NCBI GenBank assembly: GCA_965197795.1 | Contig: OZ240228.1 | Coordinates: 1,054,001 to 1,118,000 of the forward strand | DNA: 64,000 bases | Source: WHTK01 sp965197795 | GTDB taxonomy: Bacteria; Chloroflexota; Dehalococcoidia; DSTF01; WHTK01 | Reading direction: 5' to 3' | Shown: piece after piece, positions 34,774 to 43,829 of the stretch | How the letters are laid out: each line of letters opens with the position of its first letter | Numbering within the stretch: position 1 is the first letter of the stretch | The notes under the pieces: model-generated | What the model saw: only the letters and a program-made list of their open reading frames with translations | Database searches by the model: none | What the model was told of the DNA's origin: nothing | Position numbers and translations under genes: made by a program

Positions 34774-34917
34774 TACTGGCGTCCGATGGAAGCGCCAGGT
34801 AGTAGGTGGGCTTCGTTGGGCCTCCGAGGGGTGGGCCATTACGGGGAACGATAGGGCGACAAATTGGGATCGTCCTATGCAGGTTGAAATATATGGCTTC
34901 GTGCACGGAGTGGCGGC

Positions 34918-36261
34918 GTGAGGGTCACGGTGATCGGGTTTTCGATCGAGGGAGAGGACCTGGCGCGTTACTTCGTGGCGCAGGGCGACGAGGTGCTGGT
35001 GAGCACGCTGCGCGTGCCGGACTCGATGGCGCACGTTCAGGAGGAGCTGGCGAGTCGCGGTGTGACGTTTCGCGTCGGGGAGAACTCATCGCAGGACGTT
35101 GCGGGGGCCGACCTAGTCTGCGTTTCGCAGGGAGTGCCGCTGGACATACCGGCGGTGGCCGCGGCGCGCGAGGCGGGGACACCGGTGCGCTCGATGACGA
35201 GCCTGTTCTTCGAGAAGTACCCCGGGCCGATCGTGGGGATCACGGGGTCGAGTGGCAAGACGACGACGACGGCGCTGGTGGACGCGATGTTCACGGCCGC
35301 AGGACGAGAGCACGTGACGGGCGGCAACATCGGCGTCGGTTTGATGGGGCTGCTGGAGGGCACTGATGTCTCGAGGCCTGCGGTGCTGGAGATCAGCCAT
35401 ACGCAGCTGCAGCTGCTGGAGCGCAGCCCTCAGGTGGCGGCGCTGACCAACGTGACGCCGAATCACCTGGACCAGTTCACGTGGCAGGAGTACGTGGCAC
35501 TGAAGCGCCGCATCTTCGAGTTTCAGACGCCCGACTCGGCGTGCGTGTTCAATGCCGACGACCCGGTTTCGCGGGAGCTGGCGCCAACGGCGCCGGGAGA
35601 GGTGCTGCTGTTCAGCCTGGGGGGCGACCACGGGATGAGCGGAGCGTACGTGCAGGCCGGTGTGATCTACATGCGCCGAGACGGCAGGAGCTACCGAGTT
35701 GTCGAGGTGGCTGAAGTTCCGCTACGAGGTCAGCACAACGTGGCGAACGTTGCGGCGGCGACGGCCGTTGCCTCGTCGTCTGGCCTGTCGCCCGACGACG
35801 TCACGCGCGGCATTCGGGAATTCAAGCTGCCGGAGCACCGCCTGGAAGCGGTGGCGACTGTAAAGGGTGTGGACTATTTCAACGACAGCATCGCGACGGC
35901 GCCGGAACGGACGCTGGCGGCGCTACGGTCGTTCGACGAGCCGGTGGTGCTGCTGTTGGGCGGCCGGGAGAAGCAGCTGCCCCTGGAACAAATGCTGATC
36001 GAGGCGAAGCGGTCGTGCCGGGCGGTGGTCTGCTTTGGGGAAGCAGGACGGCTGCTGGCGGACGCCTCAAAAGCCGCTGGGCTGGACGCGACGCGAGTCG
36101 AGACAGTGGCCGATGCGGTAGAGGCGGCTTCGAGGTTGGCGCAGGCGGGCGACGTGGTGCTGCTGTCGCCGGCGTGTACGAGCTTCGACGCCTACGAGAA
36201 GTTCGAACAGCGGGGTGAAGACTTTCGGCGGCACGTGCTGGCGCTGGAGGGCGGGGCGTGA
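34918..36261 (+). CDS. murD: UDP-MurNAc-L-Ala:D-Glu ligase
   Basis: A 447-residue Mur ligase. The N-terminal Rossmann-like domain VIGFSIEGEDLARYF is followed by the ATP loop GITGSSGKTTT (107-117), the central NVTPNHLDQFTWQEYVALKRRIF with the conserved Asn/His, and the C-terminal HRLEAVATVKGVDYFNDSIATAPERT. It adds D-Glu to UDP-MurNAc-Ala. A GTG start is used. The family-typical LE.SSFQL appears here as LEISHTQLQLL. It is flanked on both sides by family A repeats. Confidence 0.95.
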   Translation: MRVTVIGFSIEGEDLARYFVAQGDEVLVSTLRVPDSMAHVQEELASRGVTFRVGENSSQDVAGADLVCVSQGVPLDIPAVAAAREAGTPVRSMTSLFFEKYPGPIVGITGSSGKTTTTALVDAMFTAAGREHVTGGNIGVGLMGLLEGTDVSRPAVLEISHTQLQLLERSPQVAALTNVTPNHLDQFTWQEYVALKRRIFEFQTPDSACVFNADDPVSRELAPTAPGEVLLFSLGGDHGMSGAYVQAGVIYMRRDGRSYRVVEVAEVPLRGQHNVANVAAATAVASSSGLSPDDVTRGIREFKLPEHRLEAVATVKGVDYFNDSIATAPERTLAALRSFDEPVVLLLGGREKQLPLEQMLIEAKRSCRAVVCFGEAGRLLADASKAAGLDATRVETVADAVEAASRLAQAGDVVLLSPACTSFDAYEKFEQRGEDFRRHVLALEGGA

Positions 36262-36309
36262 CCTTCGAGAATCGCATGAAATGTAGCGGCGTCCTGCGGA
36301 CGAGACGCC

Positions 36310-36413
36310 TGTGGGCTGCGCGTCCTGCGCCCCGATCGATCGGGGCTTGTTCGCTTCGCCATTCCAGGGATACATACCTTAGGGGACACCTCTCAGACTC
36401 CCGCGCATGGCCC
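36310..36413. repeat. Intergenic hairpin repeat (family A), copy 3, diverged
   Basis: In the murD-ftsW gap. The left part GCGTCCTGCGCC, a divergent GGGGCTTGTTCGCTTCGCC, the hairpin AGGGG-ACA-CCTCT (36381-36393) and CAGACTCCCGCGCATGG are recognisable. It is the most degraded copy. Confidence 0.65.
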
Positions 36414-36504
36414 TTCGACGCTGCTCAGGATGCTATTGCGCTTTCGTTACTCCTGCCGGGTTGCGGCGGACGGGTCGGCTTGATGGGCGGTGTTGGGGCG
36501 TTGC

Positions 36505-36526
36505 GGACGGAGCTAAAGCTCCGTCC
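36505..36526. repeat. Perfect 10-bp palindrome (family C), copy 1
   Basis: GGACGGAGCT-AA-AGCTCCGTCC followed by CTACGG, before ftsW. A second copy is at 38928-38949. Confidence 0.8.
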
Positions 36527-36626
36527 CTACGGAGGCTTTGCCCTGCTCGGCGAGGTGGCCTTGGTGGCGCGGCGTGAATAGCGGGAACTTCCGCTTGAGG
36601 CCGGGGAGGCCGATTACGCGATCCTT

Positions 36627-37760
36627 GTGACGACACTGGCGCTCGTGGTCGTCGGCCTGATCTTCGTCTACAGCTCGAGCTTCGCGATCGCGTTGGCGGA
36701 GTTCGACGACGTCAATTACTTCCTGTTCCGCCAACTGGGAGCGGCGTTAATCGGACTGGTGGCGATGTTCGCGCTGATGCGCCTGGACTACCGCAAGCTG
36801 CGGTTGTTCAGTCCCCTGCTGATGCTGCTGGCGGTGCTTTCGCTGGTGGCGGTGCTGGCGGTTGGCACGGAGGTGAACGGGGCGCGACGTTGGGTGGCGC
36901 TGGGCGGCCTGCCGCCGTTTCAACCCAGCGAGTTCGCCAAGCTGGCCGTGATCATCTATATCGCAGCGTGGCTGGCCTCGAAGGGCCAGGAGGTCAAGAC
37001 GTTCGCGCTGGGGCTGGCGCCGTTCATCCTGCTGGTCGGCCTCGTGGCGGCTTTGATCTTGATGGAGCCGGATACGGGGACTGCGGCAATCGTCGTGATG
37101 ACGACCGTGGCGCTGTTCTTCGTCGCGGGCGGCTCGATGACGCACGTGTTTACGCTGGCCGGCATCGGGTTGGTGGCCGGCGCGCTGTTGGTACTCGGCG
37201 GTGAGTACCGCGCCGACAGAGTCCTGGCGTTCACTTCGGCCGAGGACGACCCGTCCGGCGTCGGGTTCCATACGCTGCAGCTGCTGATCGCGTTGGGCAG
37301 CGGCGGCATCGAAGGGCTGGGGCTTGGCGTCAGCCGACAGAAGTTCTTCTATGTACCGGGGGCGCACACAGACGGCGTATTCGCGATCATCGGCGAGGAG
37401 ACGGGATTCGTCGGCGCGATGATCGTGATCGGATTGTTCGCGTACCTGGTGTACCGGGGATTCAAGGTGGCGATGAACGCGCGAGACGAGTTCGGCAGCT
37501 ATCTGGCGATGGGCGTGATCTGCTGGATCGCGTTCCAGGCGCTGATCAACATCGGCGGGGTCACGCGCTCGATACCGCTGACCGGGATCCCGCTGCCGTT
37601 CGTGAGCTACGGCGGGTCCTCGCTGATCATGATCATGGCCGGGATTGGGATCCTGCTGAACGTGTCACGGTATAGCCGTGAGAACGCGTACGCGGAGCAG
37701 CCGCAAGCAGCGAAGACGAAGCGTCCGGTAAGACCTAGGGCACGCAGCGCGGCGATATGA
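36627..37760 (+). CDS. ftsW: Septal peptidoglycan glycosyltransferase FtsW (SEDS family); N-terminus probably frameshifted
   Basis: At least 377 residues of a SEDS polymerase with ten membrane helices. Conserved segments are VYSSSF, FQPSEFAKLAVI, MEPDTGTAAIV, GIEGLGLGVSRQKFFYVPGAHTDGVFAIIGEETGFVG and IPLTGIPLPFVSYGGSS. The GTG at 36627 falls inside the usual N-terminal motif: codons before it read DYAIL, and a better start, GTG 36574, gives MNSGNFRLRPGRP in another frame. One base missing near 36611 would join them. It overlaps murG by ATGA. Confidence 0.94.
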   Translation: MTTLALVVVGLIFVYSSSFAIALAEFDDVNYFLFRQLGAALIGLVAMFALMRLDYRKLRLFSPLLMLLAVLSLVAVLAVGTEVNGARRWVALGGLPPFQPSEFAKLAVIIYIAAWLASKGQEVKTFALGLAPFILLVGLVAALILMEPDTGTAAIVVMTTVALFFVAGGSMTHVFTLAGIGLVAGALLVLGGEYRADRVLAFTSAEDDPSGVGFHTLQLLIALGSGGIEGLGLGVSRQKFFYVPGAHTDGVFAIIGEETGFVGAMIVIGLFAYLVYRGFKVAMNARDEFGSYLAMGVICWIAFQALINIGGVTRSIPLTGIPLPFVSYGGSSLIMIMAGIGILLNVSRYSRENAYAEQPQAAKTKRPVRPRARSAAI

Positions 37761-38851
37761 GGATCGCGTTTTGTGGCGGTGGCACCGGCGGCCACGTCTA
37801 CCCTGCGCTGGCCGTGGCGGCCGCGCTTCGCGAGCTGCCTGAGGGTCAAGAGCTCGAACTGCTGTACATCGGCGTACGAGGGAAGATCGACGAAGAGATC
37901 GCGGTACGCGAGGGCATGGCGTTCCAGTCGGTGACGGCGGGGCCGTTGCGGGTAGGGTCCGTGCTGGGCACGCTGCGTGGCGGTCTCAAGGTCGTAGCCG
38001 GGATGGCGCAGGCGTTGGGGATCTTGCGCCGATTCGAACCGGACGTGGTGTTCGCCAGCGGCGGTTACGGCAGCGTGGGCGTTGGACTGGCGGCGCGAAT
38101 GCGGCGTGGCAAGCTGCTGTTGTTCTTGCCGGACGTCGAGGCGGGGCTGGCGGTGAAGACGCTGGCCAAGGTTGCGGATCGAATCGCTGTGACGGTGACA
38201 CCCGCGCTGACGGCGATGCCGCCGCAGAAGACGGTGCTGACGGGTTACCCGGTGCGTCGAACATTCTTCGAAGCGGAGACGGTCGCCGCGAGGGAGCAAC
38301 TGGGACTCGACCCGCGGCTGCCGACGCTGCTGGTCAGCGGGGCGAGCAGCGGCGCGAGCCGATTGAACCACGCGATGTCGTCGTGGACGATCAGCTTCCT
38401 CGAGATCGGGCAGCTAATCCACCTCTGCGGCGCGGCCGATGAGTCGTGGCTGCGCGCGGCAATGGAGGTGCTGCCGACGGAGCTGCGGTCGCGGTATCAC
38501 CTGTACGCGTACCTGCACGACGAGATGCCACTTGCCATGGCGGCGGCGGACCTGGCGGTGATGCGGGCGGGCGCGTCGGTGCTGGGCGAGCTGCCCGCGA
38601 CCCGGCTGCCGGCGATCTTGGTGCCGGGGGAGTACGAAGGCTGGGACCAGACGCCGAACGCTCGCTACCTGGAAGAGAACGACGCGGCCGTGATGCTGAT
38701 GCAGGACAACCTGGGTGAGCTGCAGGACACGGTGACTTATCTGATTAACAACGAGACCCGGCTGGCTAACATGCGGGCGGCGCTGGGAAAGCTGGCGGTG
38801 CCGGATGCGGCGGAGAACCTGGCGAGAGTGCTGGTGGAGATGGGGAGCTAG
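37757..38851 (+). CDS. murG: UDP-GlcNAc:lipid I GlcNAc transferase MurG
   Basis: A 364-residue GT-B glycosyltransferase. The N-terminal loop GGGTGGHVYPALAVA (7-21) and FASGGYGSVG are the lipid-side motifs. The second domain normally shows GGSQGA; here it reads GASSGASRLN. It converts lipid I to lipid II at the membrane. Its ATG overlaps the ftsW stop, so the two are coupled. Confidence 0.93.
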   Translation: MRIAFCGGGTGGHVYPALAVAAALRELPEGQELELLYIGVRGKIDEEIAVREGMAFQSVTAGPLRVGSVLGTLRGGLKVVAGMAQALGILRRFEPDVVFASGGYGSVGVGLAARMRRGKLLLFLPDVEAGLAVKTLAKVADRIAVTVTPALTAMPPQKTVLTGYPVRRTFFEAETVAAREQLGLDPRLPTLLVSGASSGASRLNHAMSSWTISFLEIGQLIHLCGAADESWLRAAMEVLPTELRSRYHLYAYLHDEMPLAMAAADLAVMRAGASVLGELPATRLPAILVPGEYEGWDQTPNARYLEENDAAVMLMQDNLGELQDTVTYLINNETRLANMRAALGKLAVPDAAENLARVLVEMGS

Positions 38852-38868
38852 CAGGGGGTTCTCGCGCT

Positions 38869-38888
38869 CTGCAGGTTAAAACCTGCAG
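38869..38888. repeat. CTGCAGG palindrome (family B)
   Basis: CTGCAGGTTAAAACCTGCAG in the murG-murC gap, 9-bp stem. Confidence 0.8.
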
Positions 38889-38927
38889 CGTCGAGGACGC
38901 GTGGTTGGCAACCTGCGTTGGGCGTTC

Positions 38928-38949
38928 GGACGGAGCTAAAGCTTCGTCC
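38928..38949. repeat. GGACGGAGCT palindrome (family C), copy 2
   Basis: GGACGGAGCT-AA-AGCTTCGTCC then CTACGG. It differs by one base from the copy at 36505. Confidence 0.8.
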
Positions 38950-38997
38950 CTACGGGGCGCTGCGGCTGCAAGGTGACGAGCGTGAGATGATGGGGAC

Positions 38998-40380
38998 GTG
39001 AACAGGGGTTCGATTCCGGCGCGGGTGCACCTAGTGGGGATCGGCGGGGCGCATATGTCCGCGATCGGACGGATATTGCTGTCGTGGGGGGTGGAGGTGT
39101 CGGGGTCAGACCTGAGGGCTACGGCGGTGACCGAGGCTATGGCGGCGCTGGGGGCGCAGGTGGTCATTGGGCCGCACGTCGCGGACAACGTGAGGGACGC
39201 GGAGCTGGTGGTGACGACATCGGCCGCGACGGACGACAATCCAGAGCTTATCGAAGCGCAAAGACGTGGCATCCCCGCGATCAAACGGGCCGAGATGGTC
39301 GGCCGGCTGATGCGAGGCAAGACCGGCGTTGGTATCGCTGGGTGCCACGGCAAAAGCACGACCAGCGGGATGGTGGCGTACATCCTGGCTAAAGCGGGAC
39401 GCGACCCCTCCTATTTGATAGGTGCTGAGGTGGCCGACCTGGGGACGAACGCGGCTGCAGGTGAAGGCCCGCACATCGTGGTGGAGGCGGACGAGTACGA
39501 CCGGGCGTTCCTGAGCTATCACCCCCAGGTGGCGCTGGTGACCAACGTCGAGGCGGACCACCTCGATTACTACGGGACGTGGGAGGCGGTGCAGGAGGCG
39601 TTCGCGGGGTTCGCCGCGAACGTGCCGGCGGGAGGCACACTGGCGCTGTGCGCCTCGGACGCGGAGGCGATGCGGCTGCGGCAGTATGCCGCCGAGGGCG
39701 TGGATGTCGTCACTTACGGGCTAGACGTCGCGGCTGATTGGGTTGCTTCAGAGGTCGAAACAGAGGGACTGGGACAGTCGTTCCTGCTGTCATATAAAGG
39801 TAACACGCTACGGCGACTGAAGACCGCGCTGCCGATCCGGCACAACGTGGAGAACGCGCTGGGCGCAGTGGTTGTGTGCCGGACGCTGGGGCTTGAGCTG
39901 GATGAGATCGCGGCGGCGCTGCAGGAGTACCGCGGCGTGCGCCGGCGGTTCGAGCCGGTGGGTGAGGCGGCGGGAGTGTCGGTGTACGACGACTACGCGC
40001 ACCACCCGACGGAGATCGCGGACACGGCCGCGGCAGCGAGGACGCATTTTCCGGGTCGTCGCATCGTGGCGCTGTTTCAGCCGCACACCTACGCGCGCAG
40101 CCGCTACCTGCTGGACGGGTTCAAGACCTGCTTTCGGGAGTTCGACCGGCTGTACATATTAGAAACATACGCGGCGCGAGAGGCGATTGCGGACGGGTTG
40201 ACCGGGGCGCAGCTGGCGGCGCAGCTGCACGAGCCGGAGCCGGAGTATTTCGAGACGTTCGAGGCGGCGGCTGATGGCATCGCGGCGGAGCTGAAAGAAG
40301 GCGACGTGTTCTTCACGGTGGGCGCGGGCGACGTCGACGTGGTGGGGCCGATGGTGGTCGAGCGGTTGGATGCTCCATGA
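38998..40380 (+). CDS. murC: UDP-MurNAc:L-Ala ligase
   Basis: A 460-residue Mur ligase. HLVGIGGAHMSAIGRIL is the MurC-type nucleotide loop, the ATP loop is GIAGCHGKSTTSG (112-124; most homologues have GTHGKTTT), then NVEADHLDYYGTWE, and YDDYAHHPTEI in the C-terminal domain. It attaches the first amino acid of the stem peptide. The GTG start at 38998 has no good Shine-Dalgarno. Confidence 0.95.
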   Translation: MNRGSIPARVHLVGIGGAHMSAIGRILLSWGVEVSGSDLRATAVTEAMAALGAQVVIGPHVADNVRDAELVVTTSAATDDNPELIEAQRRGIPAIKRAEMVGRLMRGKTGVGIAGCHGKSTTSGMVAYILAKAGRDPSYLIGAEVADLGTNAAAGEGPHIVVEADEYDRAFLSYHPQVALVTNVEADHLDYYGTWEAVQEAFAGFAANVPAGGTLALCASDAEAMRLRQYAAEGVDVVTYGLDVAADWVASEVETEGLGQSFLLSYKGNTLRRLKTALPIRHNVENALGAVVVCRTLGLELDEIAAALQEYRGVRRRFEPVGEAAGVSVYDDYAHHPTEIADTAAAARTHFPGRRIVALFQPHTYARSRYLLDGFKTCFREFDRLYILETYAAREAIADGLTGAQLAAQLHEPEPEYFETFEAAADGIAAELKEGDVFFTVGAGDVDVVGPMVVERLDAP

Positions 40381-40404
40381 GGTGGGCGTTGTGACGAGAG
40401 GCGA

Positions 40405-41448
40405 GTGATAGTGGAGCTAAACGCCCCGTTCGTCAAGGCGCTTGAGGGCGTGGCGGCGGTGCGGTTGGACGAGCCGATGTCGCGGCACACGACGATCGGG
40501 ATCGGCGGGCCGGCGGACGCGTACGTGGTGGCGGAGTCGGCGGCGCAGTTGAGGGACGTACTGCGCGCGTGCGCCGAGGCTGGCGTGTCTGTGTTCATGC
40601 TGGGGTCGGGGAGCAACATCGTCGTCGGTGACGGCGGGATTCGCGGCGTGGTGGTGGAGAACCGGGCCCAAGCGGTGACGGGGCCCTCGACGATGAGCGT
40701 GGCGCCCGACCTCACCCCCGCTGCCGCGCGCCCCTCTCCGATTTCGGAGAGGGGCTCTGGAGTGCGAGGCGGTGAACTGCCTTCGGAAGAATCTGATTCG
40801 GCAGACGAGGAACGGGTCTTGTTTCGGCTGGAGAGCGGCTGCAGCTTTGCCGCGGAAGCACGACGGTTGACTTTCACGGGGTACGCGGGCCTCGAATGGG
40901 CCTGCGGCATACCTGGGACATTGGGCGGCGCCGTGGTTTACAACGCGGGGGCTTACGGCGGCTGCCTGGCGGACGTGTTGCAGCGGGTGGCCGTGTGGGA
41001 CGCGACCGAGGGCGAGGCGATGATAGAGGCGCGGGAGCTGGGGTTGGTCTATCGCGGCAGCGACTTCTCGCGTGGCGTGATGGCGGGCCGAGTGGTGCTG
41101 TGGGCTGAGATGGCGCTGTGGCCGGGAGATATCGAAGCGCTGAAAGCACGCGTGACCGACTACGACGCGCGACGACTGAAGGCGCAGCCTCGGGGGCGCA
41201 ATGCGGGCTCGTTCTTCAAGAACCCGCCGGGGCAGCCGGCGTGGCGTTTGCTCGATGCGGTGGGTCTGCGCGGGCATCGCATCGGTGGAGCGGAATTCTC
41301 CGAGAAGCACTGCAACTTCCTGATCAATGCGGGAGAGGCGACGGGGGCCGACGTGGCGGCGTTGAAGGCGCTGGCGCAGGAGCGCGTACAGGCCGATTTC
41401 GCGGTGGAGTTGGAGAACGAGGTGTCGCTGGTTGGTGACGGGTGGTGA
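40405..41448 (+). CDS. murB: UDP-N-acetylenolpyruvoylglucosamine reductase MurB with an in-frame repeat insertion
   Basis: A 347-residue FAD enzyme that reduces enolpyruvyl-UDP-GlcNAc. FAD-binding segments are HTTIGIGGPADAYVVAES and LGSGSNIVVGDGGIRGVVV; the substrate domain has GYAGLEWACGIPGTLGGAVVYNAGAYGG, and the proton-donor Ser is S269 in RNAGSFFKNP. Residues ~94-138 (SVAPDLTPAAARPSPISE... to EESDSADEER) break the family alignment and are translated from a CTCTCC/GGAGAG palindromic repeat, keeping the frame. The start is GTG 40405, or GTG 40411. Confidence 0.94.
   Translation: MIVELNAPFVKALEGVAAVRLDEPMSRHTTIGIGGPADAYVVAESAAQLRDVLRACAEAGVSVFMLGSGSNIVVGDGGIRGVVVENRAQAVTGPSTMSVAPDLTPAAARPSPISERGSGVRGGELPSEESDSADEERVLFRLESGCSFAAEARRLTFTGYAGLEWACGIPGTLGGAVVYNAGAYGGCLADVLQRVAVWDATEGEAMIEARELGLVYRGSDFSRGVMAGRVVLWAEMALWPGDIEALKARVTDYDARRLKAQPRGRNAGSFFKNPPGQPAWRLLDAVGLRGHRIGGAEFSEKHCNFLINAGEATGADVAALKALAQERVQADFAVELENEVSLVGDGW
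40731..40754. repeat. Perfect 11-bp palindrome inside murB
   Basis: CCCCTCTCCGA-TT-TCGGAGAGGGG. It is the centre of the ~130-nt low-complexity insertion read in frame in murB. Confidence 0.85.
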
Positions 41449-41462
41449 CGGCGGGACGTTTC

Positions 41463-41482
41463 CTGCAGGTCGCAGCCTGCAG
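41463..41482. repeat. CTGCAGG palindrome (family B)
   Basis: CTGCAGGTCGCAGCCTGCAG, 7-bp stem, in the 277-bp murB-ftsQ gap. The rest of that gap shows no gene. Confidence 0.75.
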
Positions 41483-41725
41483 CTTCGAGGACGAAGTGAC
41501 TGACGGACTGCGTTGGGGTGTCGGGCCGGTCAGATGAGATGTCCTGCGTGCGATGTATCGCTGGGCTACTGGTGTCGGTTGTCCGGGCACGGGATGCTTG
41601 TCGAAGCCGCGAAAACGTTGCGAAGTTGAGATGTTGTATTAGACATAAGGATCGAGTAAGCTATAGCGGACTGATCACGTGCTAGTCAATTGACCGGCAT
41701 AAGCGTTGTCAAGGAGTGACTTAGC

Positions 41726-42499
41726 TTGCCGAAGGACCGCAGCCCCCGCCGGCGGCCCGAGCCGATATCGCGTTATCCAACGCCTTCGCGGCTGCGCGTG
41801 CTTTCGCGCTTGCGCTGGCCGCTCACCGTCATCCCGATACTTTTCGTAGCAGCAGGCACGTACTACGTGCTGAACTCGCCGTGGCTCACGGTGCAGGAGG
41901 TCCGCATCCAGGGGACCGAGAGCCTGGACCGGGCTTCCTTGATCGAGATCTCCGGGTTGCAAGGTCGCAGCATGTTCGGGTTGCCGGTAGACGGCGCGCG
42001 GACGCGGTTGATAGCGCTGCCACAGGTGAAGTCGGTCTCGATCGAACGAAACTGGCCGGACGGTGTGACGATCACGATCGAGGAGCGCCAGCTGGCGGCG
42101 TTCTGGTCGATCGGCGGCCAGGATTACGTCGTGAGCGCGGGCGGCTACGTTCTGGGCGGCGGAGCGCCCGAAGGCCCGGCGCCGCGCATCATCGAGGTAG
42201 GCAACGATAGGACGCTGAACGTCGGCGACCTGGTGCACCCGGACGCGATCGCGCTGGCGCAGCGCATCTTCAAGGAGTCTCCGAGGTTTCTGGGCGAAAG
42301 CGTAGAGGTGCTGGAGTACCGCTCCGGCGTTGGCGTCACTGCGGTGTTTCAGGGTGGCATGCGCGTGACGTTCGGCGATGAGCGGTCGTACGAATACAAG
42401 GTTGCGGTACTGGCGGAGCTCCTGGAGGAGCTCTCACGCCAAGGCAAGGCGCCCGAAATGGTGGACCTGCGGTTCGGGGAGCGCGTTACTTATGAGTAG
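41726..42499 (+). CDS. ftsQ: Cell division protein FtsQ (DivIB type)
   Basis: A 257-residue bitopic protein: a basic cytoplasmic tail, a membrane helix (WPLTVIPILFVAAGTYYVLN), the POTRA domain (VQEVRIQGTESLDRASLIEISGLQGRSMFGLPVDG), then a beta domain with WPDGVTITIEERQLAAFWS. It recruits FtsL and FtsW/I to the septum. The start is TTG 41726, nine nucleotides after AAGGAG. Confidence 0.92.
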   Translation: MPKDRSPRRRPEPISRYPTPSRLRVLSRLRWPLTVIPILFVAAGTYYVLNSPWLTVQEVRIQGTESLDRASLIEISGLQGRSMFGLPVDGARTRLIALPQVKSVSIERNWPDGVTITIEERQLAAFWSIGGQDYVVSAGGYVLGGGAPEGPAPRIIEVGNDRTLNVGDLVHPDAIALAQRIFKESPRFLGESVEVLEYRSGVGVTAVFQGGMRVTFGDERSYEYKVAVLAELLEELSRQGKAPEMVDLRFGERVTYE

Positions 42500-42538
42500 C
42501 AGGCAAGCTACTGCCGGTGGGGCCGGAAGGGAGCTACC

Positions 42539-43780
42539 GTGAAGAGCGGTACCTTTGCGGCGATCGACGTAGGTACGACGAAGATCTGCACCATCGTCGG
42601 TGAGGTCTCCGGGACGGGAGAGACGCGGATCCTGGGCGTCGGCGTGGCGCCCTCGGGAGGCCTCAGCCGCGGCATGGTGGACAACATCCGCGAGGCGACG
42701 GAGGCGATCCGGGCCTCGGTAGACAAGGCAGAGCGCGCCAGCGGGACGCGCATCCTGTCGGCGTTCGTCGGACTCAGCGGCGCGCACGTGGAGAGCATCA
42801 ACAGCCGCGGCATCGTGGCGGTTCCGGACCGCACGCGGCCGATTTCCGGGGAGGACATCGCACGGGCGATGGAGGGCGCGAAGATCATCAGCGTGCCGGC
42901 GAATCGCGAGGTGTTGCACGTACTGCCACGCTACTTCGTGGTGGACGGTCAGGACAGCGTCAGCGACCCGCTAGGCATGTACGGGCAGCGGCTGGACGTG
43001 GAGGCGCACATCATCACGGTGGCGAGCAACGCGCTGGCCAACGTGGCGAAAGTGGTCGAGGCGGCGGGCGTGCAGGTGGAGGAGGTGGTGTTGCAACCAC
43101 TGGCCTCAGCCGAGGCGGTGCTCTCTCCGGAGGAGAAGCGGCAGGGCGTGATCCTGGCCGACATCGGCGGCGGCTGCACCGACATTAGCGTCTTCGTGGA
43201 GGGGAGCATCCAGCACACGGCGACGCTGGCGGTGGGCGGCAACCACATCACGCGTGACCTGGTGGTGGGGATGCGATGCCCGTACCACAGCGCGGAGGCG
43301 GCGAAAGAGGTCTATGGCAACGCGTTGCCCAGCGCCGTCGGACTTGAAGAGACGGTAGATATCGAAGCGTTTGGGGCGGAGCGCGAGCGAACCTATCAGC
43401 GGCGCATGATCTGCGAAATCGTCCAAGCGCGCTGTGAAGAAGTACTCGAGATGATCGTGTCGGAGGTGCAGCGGGCCACGGAAACCGAGCTGGTTTCAGC
43501 GGGCCTCGTGCTGACTGGTGGCACGGCACGGCTGCCGAACCTCGACCTGCTGGCCGAACAGGTGACGCGGCTGCCGGCGCGCATCGGAATGCCGGGGCAC
43601 ATCTTCGGGCTGGTTGACGAGCTGCACGACCCGGCGTACGCGACCGGCGTGGGACTGCTGCAGTGGGCCGTGGGCGAGCAGGAGATATCGCCGGTGGGCC
43701 GGCGCACCGCGGCGTCGACACCGCTGGATGGACTGTTCAAGCGCATTGGCAACCTGATGCGCGTGCTGTTACCGCAATGA
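42539..43780 (+). CDS. ftsA: Cell division protein FtsA
   Basis: A 413-residue actin-like ATPase. FAAIDVGTTKICTIVGEV is the phosphate-1 loop, the SHS2 insertion follows (GVGVAPSGGLSRGMVDNIREAT), then ADIGGGCTDISVF (phosphate-2) and VLTGGTARLPNLDLL (adenosine motif). The C-terminal GLFKRIGNLMRVLLP is the amphipathic membrane anchor. It tethers FtsZ to the membrane. GTG start after GGAAGGGAG; ftsZ follows 49 nt downstream. Confidence 0.96.
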   Translation: MKSGTFAAIDVGTTKICTIVGEVSGTGETRILGVGVAPSGGLSRGMVDNIREATEAIRASVDKAERASGTRILSAFVGLSGAHVESINSRGIVAVPDRTRPISGEDIARAMEGAKIISVPANREVLHVLPRYFVVDGQDSVSDPLGMYGQRLDVEAHIITVASNALANVAKVVEAAGVQVEEVVLQPLASAEAVLSPEEKRQGVILADIGGGCTDISVFVEGSIQHTATLAVGGNHITRDLVVGMRCPYHSAEAAKEVYGNALPSAVGLEETVDIEAFGAERERTYQRRMICEIVQARCEEVLEMIVSEVQRATETELVSAGLVLTGGTARLPNLDLLAEQVTRLPARIGMPGHIFGLVDELHDPAYATGVGLLQWAVGEQEISPVGRRTAASTPLDGLFKRIGNLMRVLLPQ

Positions 43781-43829
43781 GAAGAATGAGACGAACCCTC
43801 TCTTACCAAATCCCGCCAGGAGGGCCGCA

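Noticed and set aside
31650..36413. A CRISPR array formed by the repeated hairpins
   Set aside because: Copies are kilobases apart with genes between; there is no regular spacing, spacers or cas genes.
38998..39025. GGGGTTCGATTCC, a tRNA T-loop-like sequence
   Set aside because: The T-stem does not pair, no anticodon or acceptor arms are found, and it encodes the first residues of MurC.
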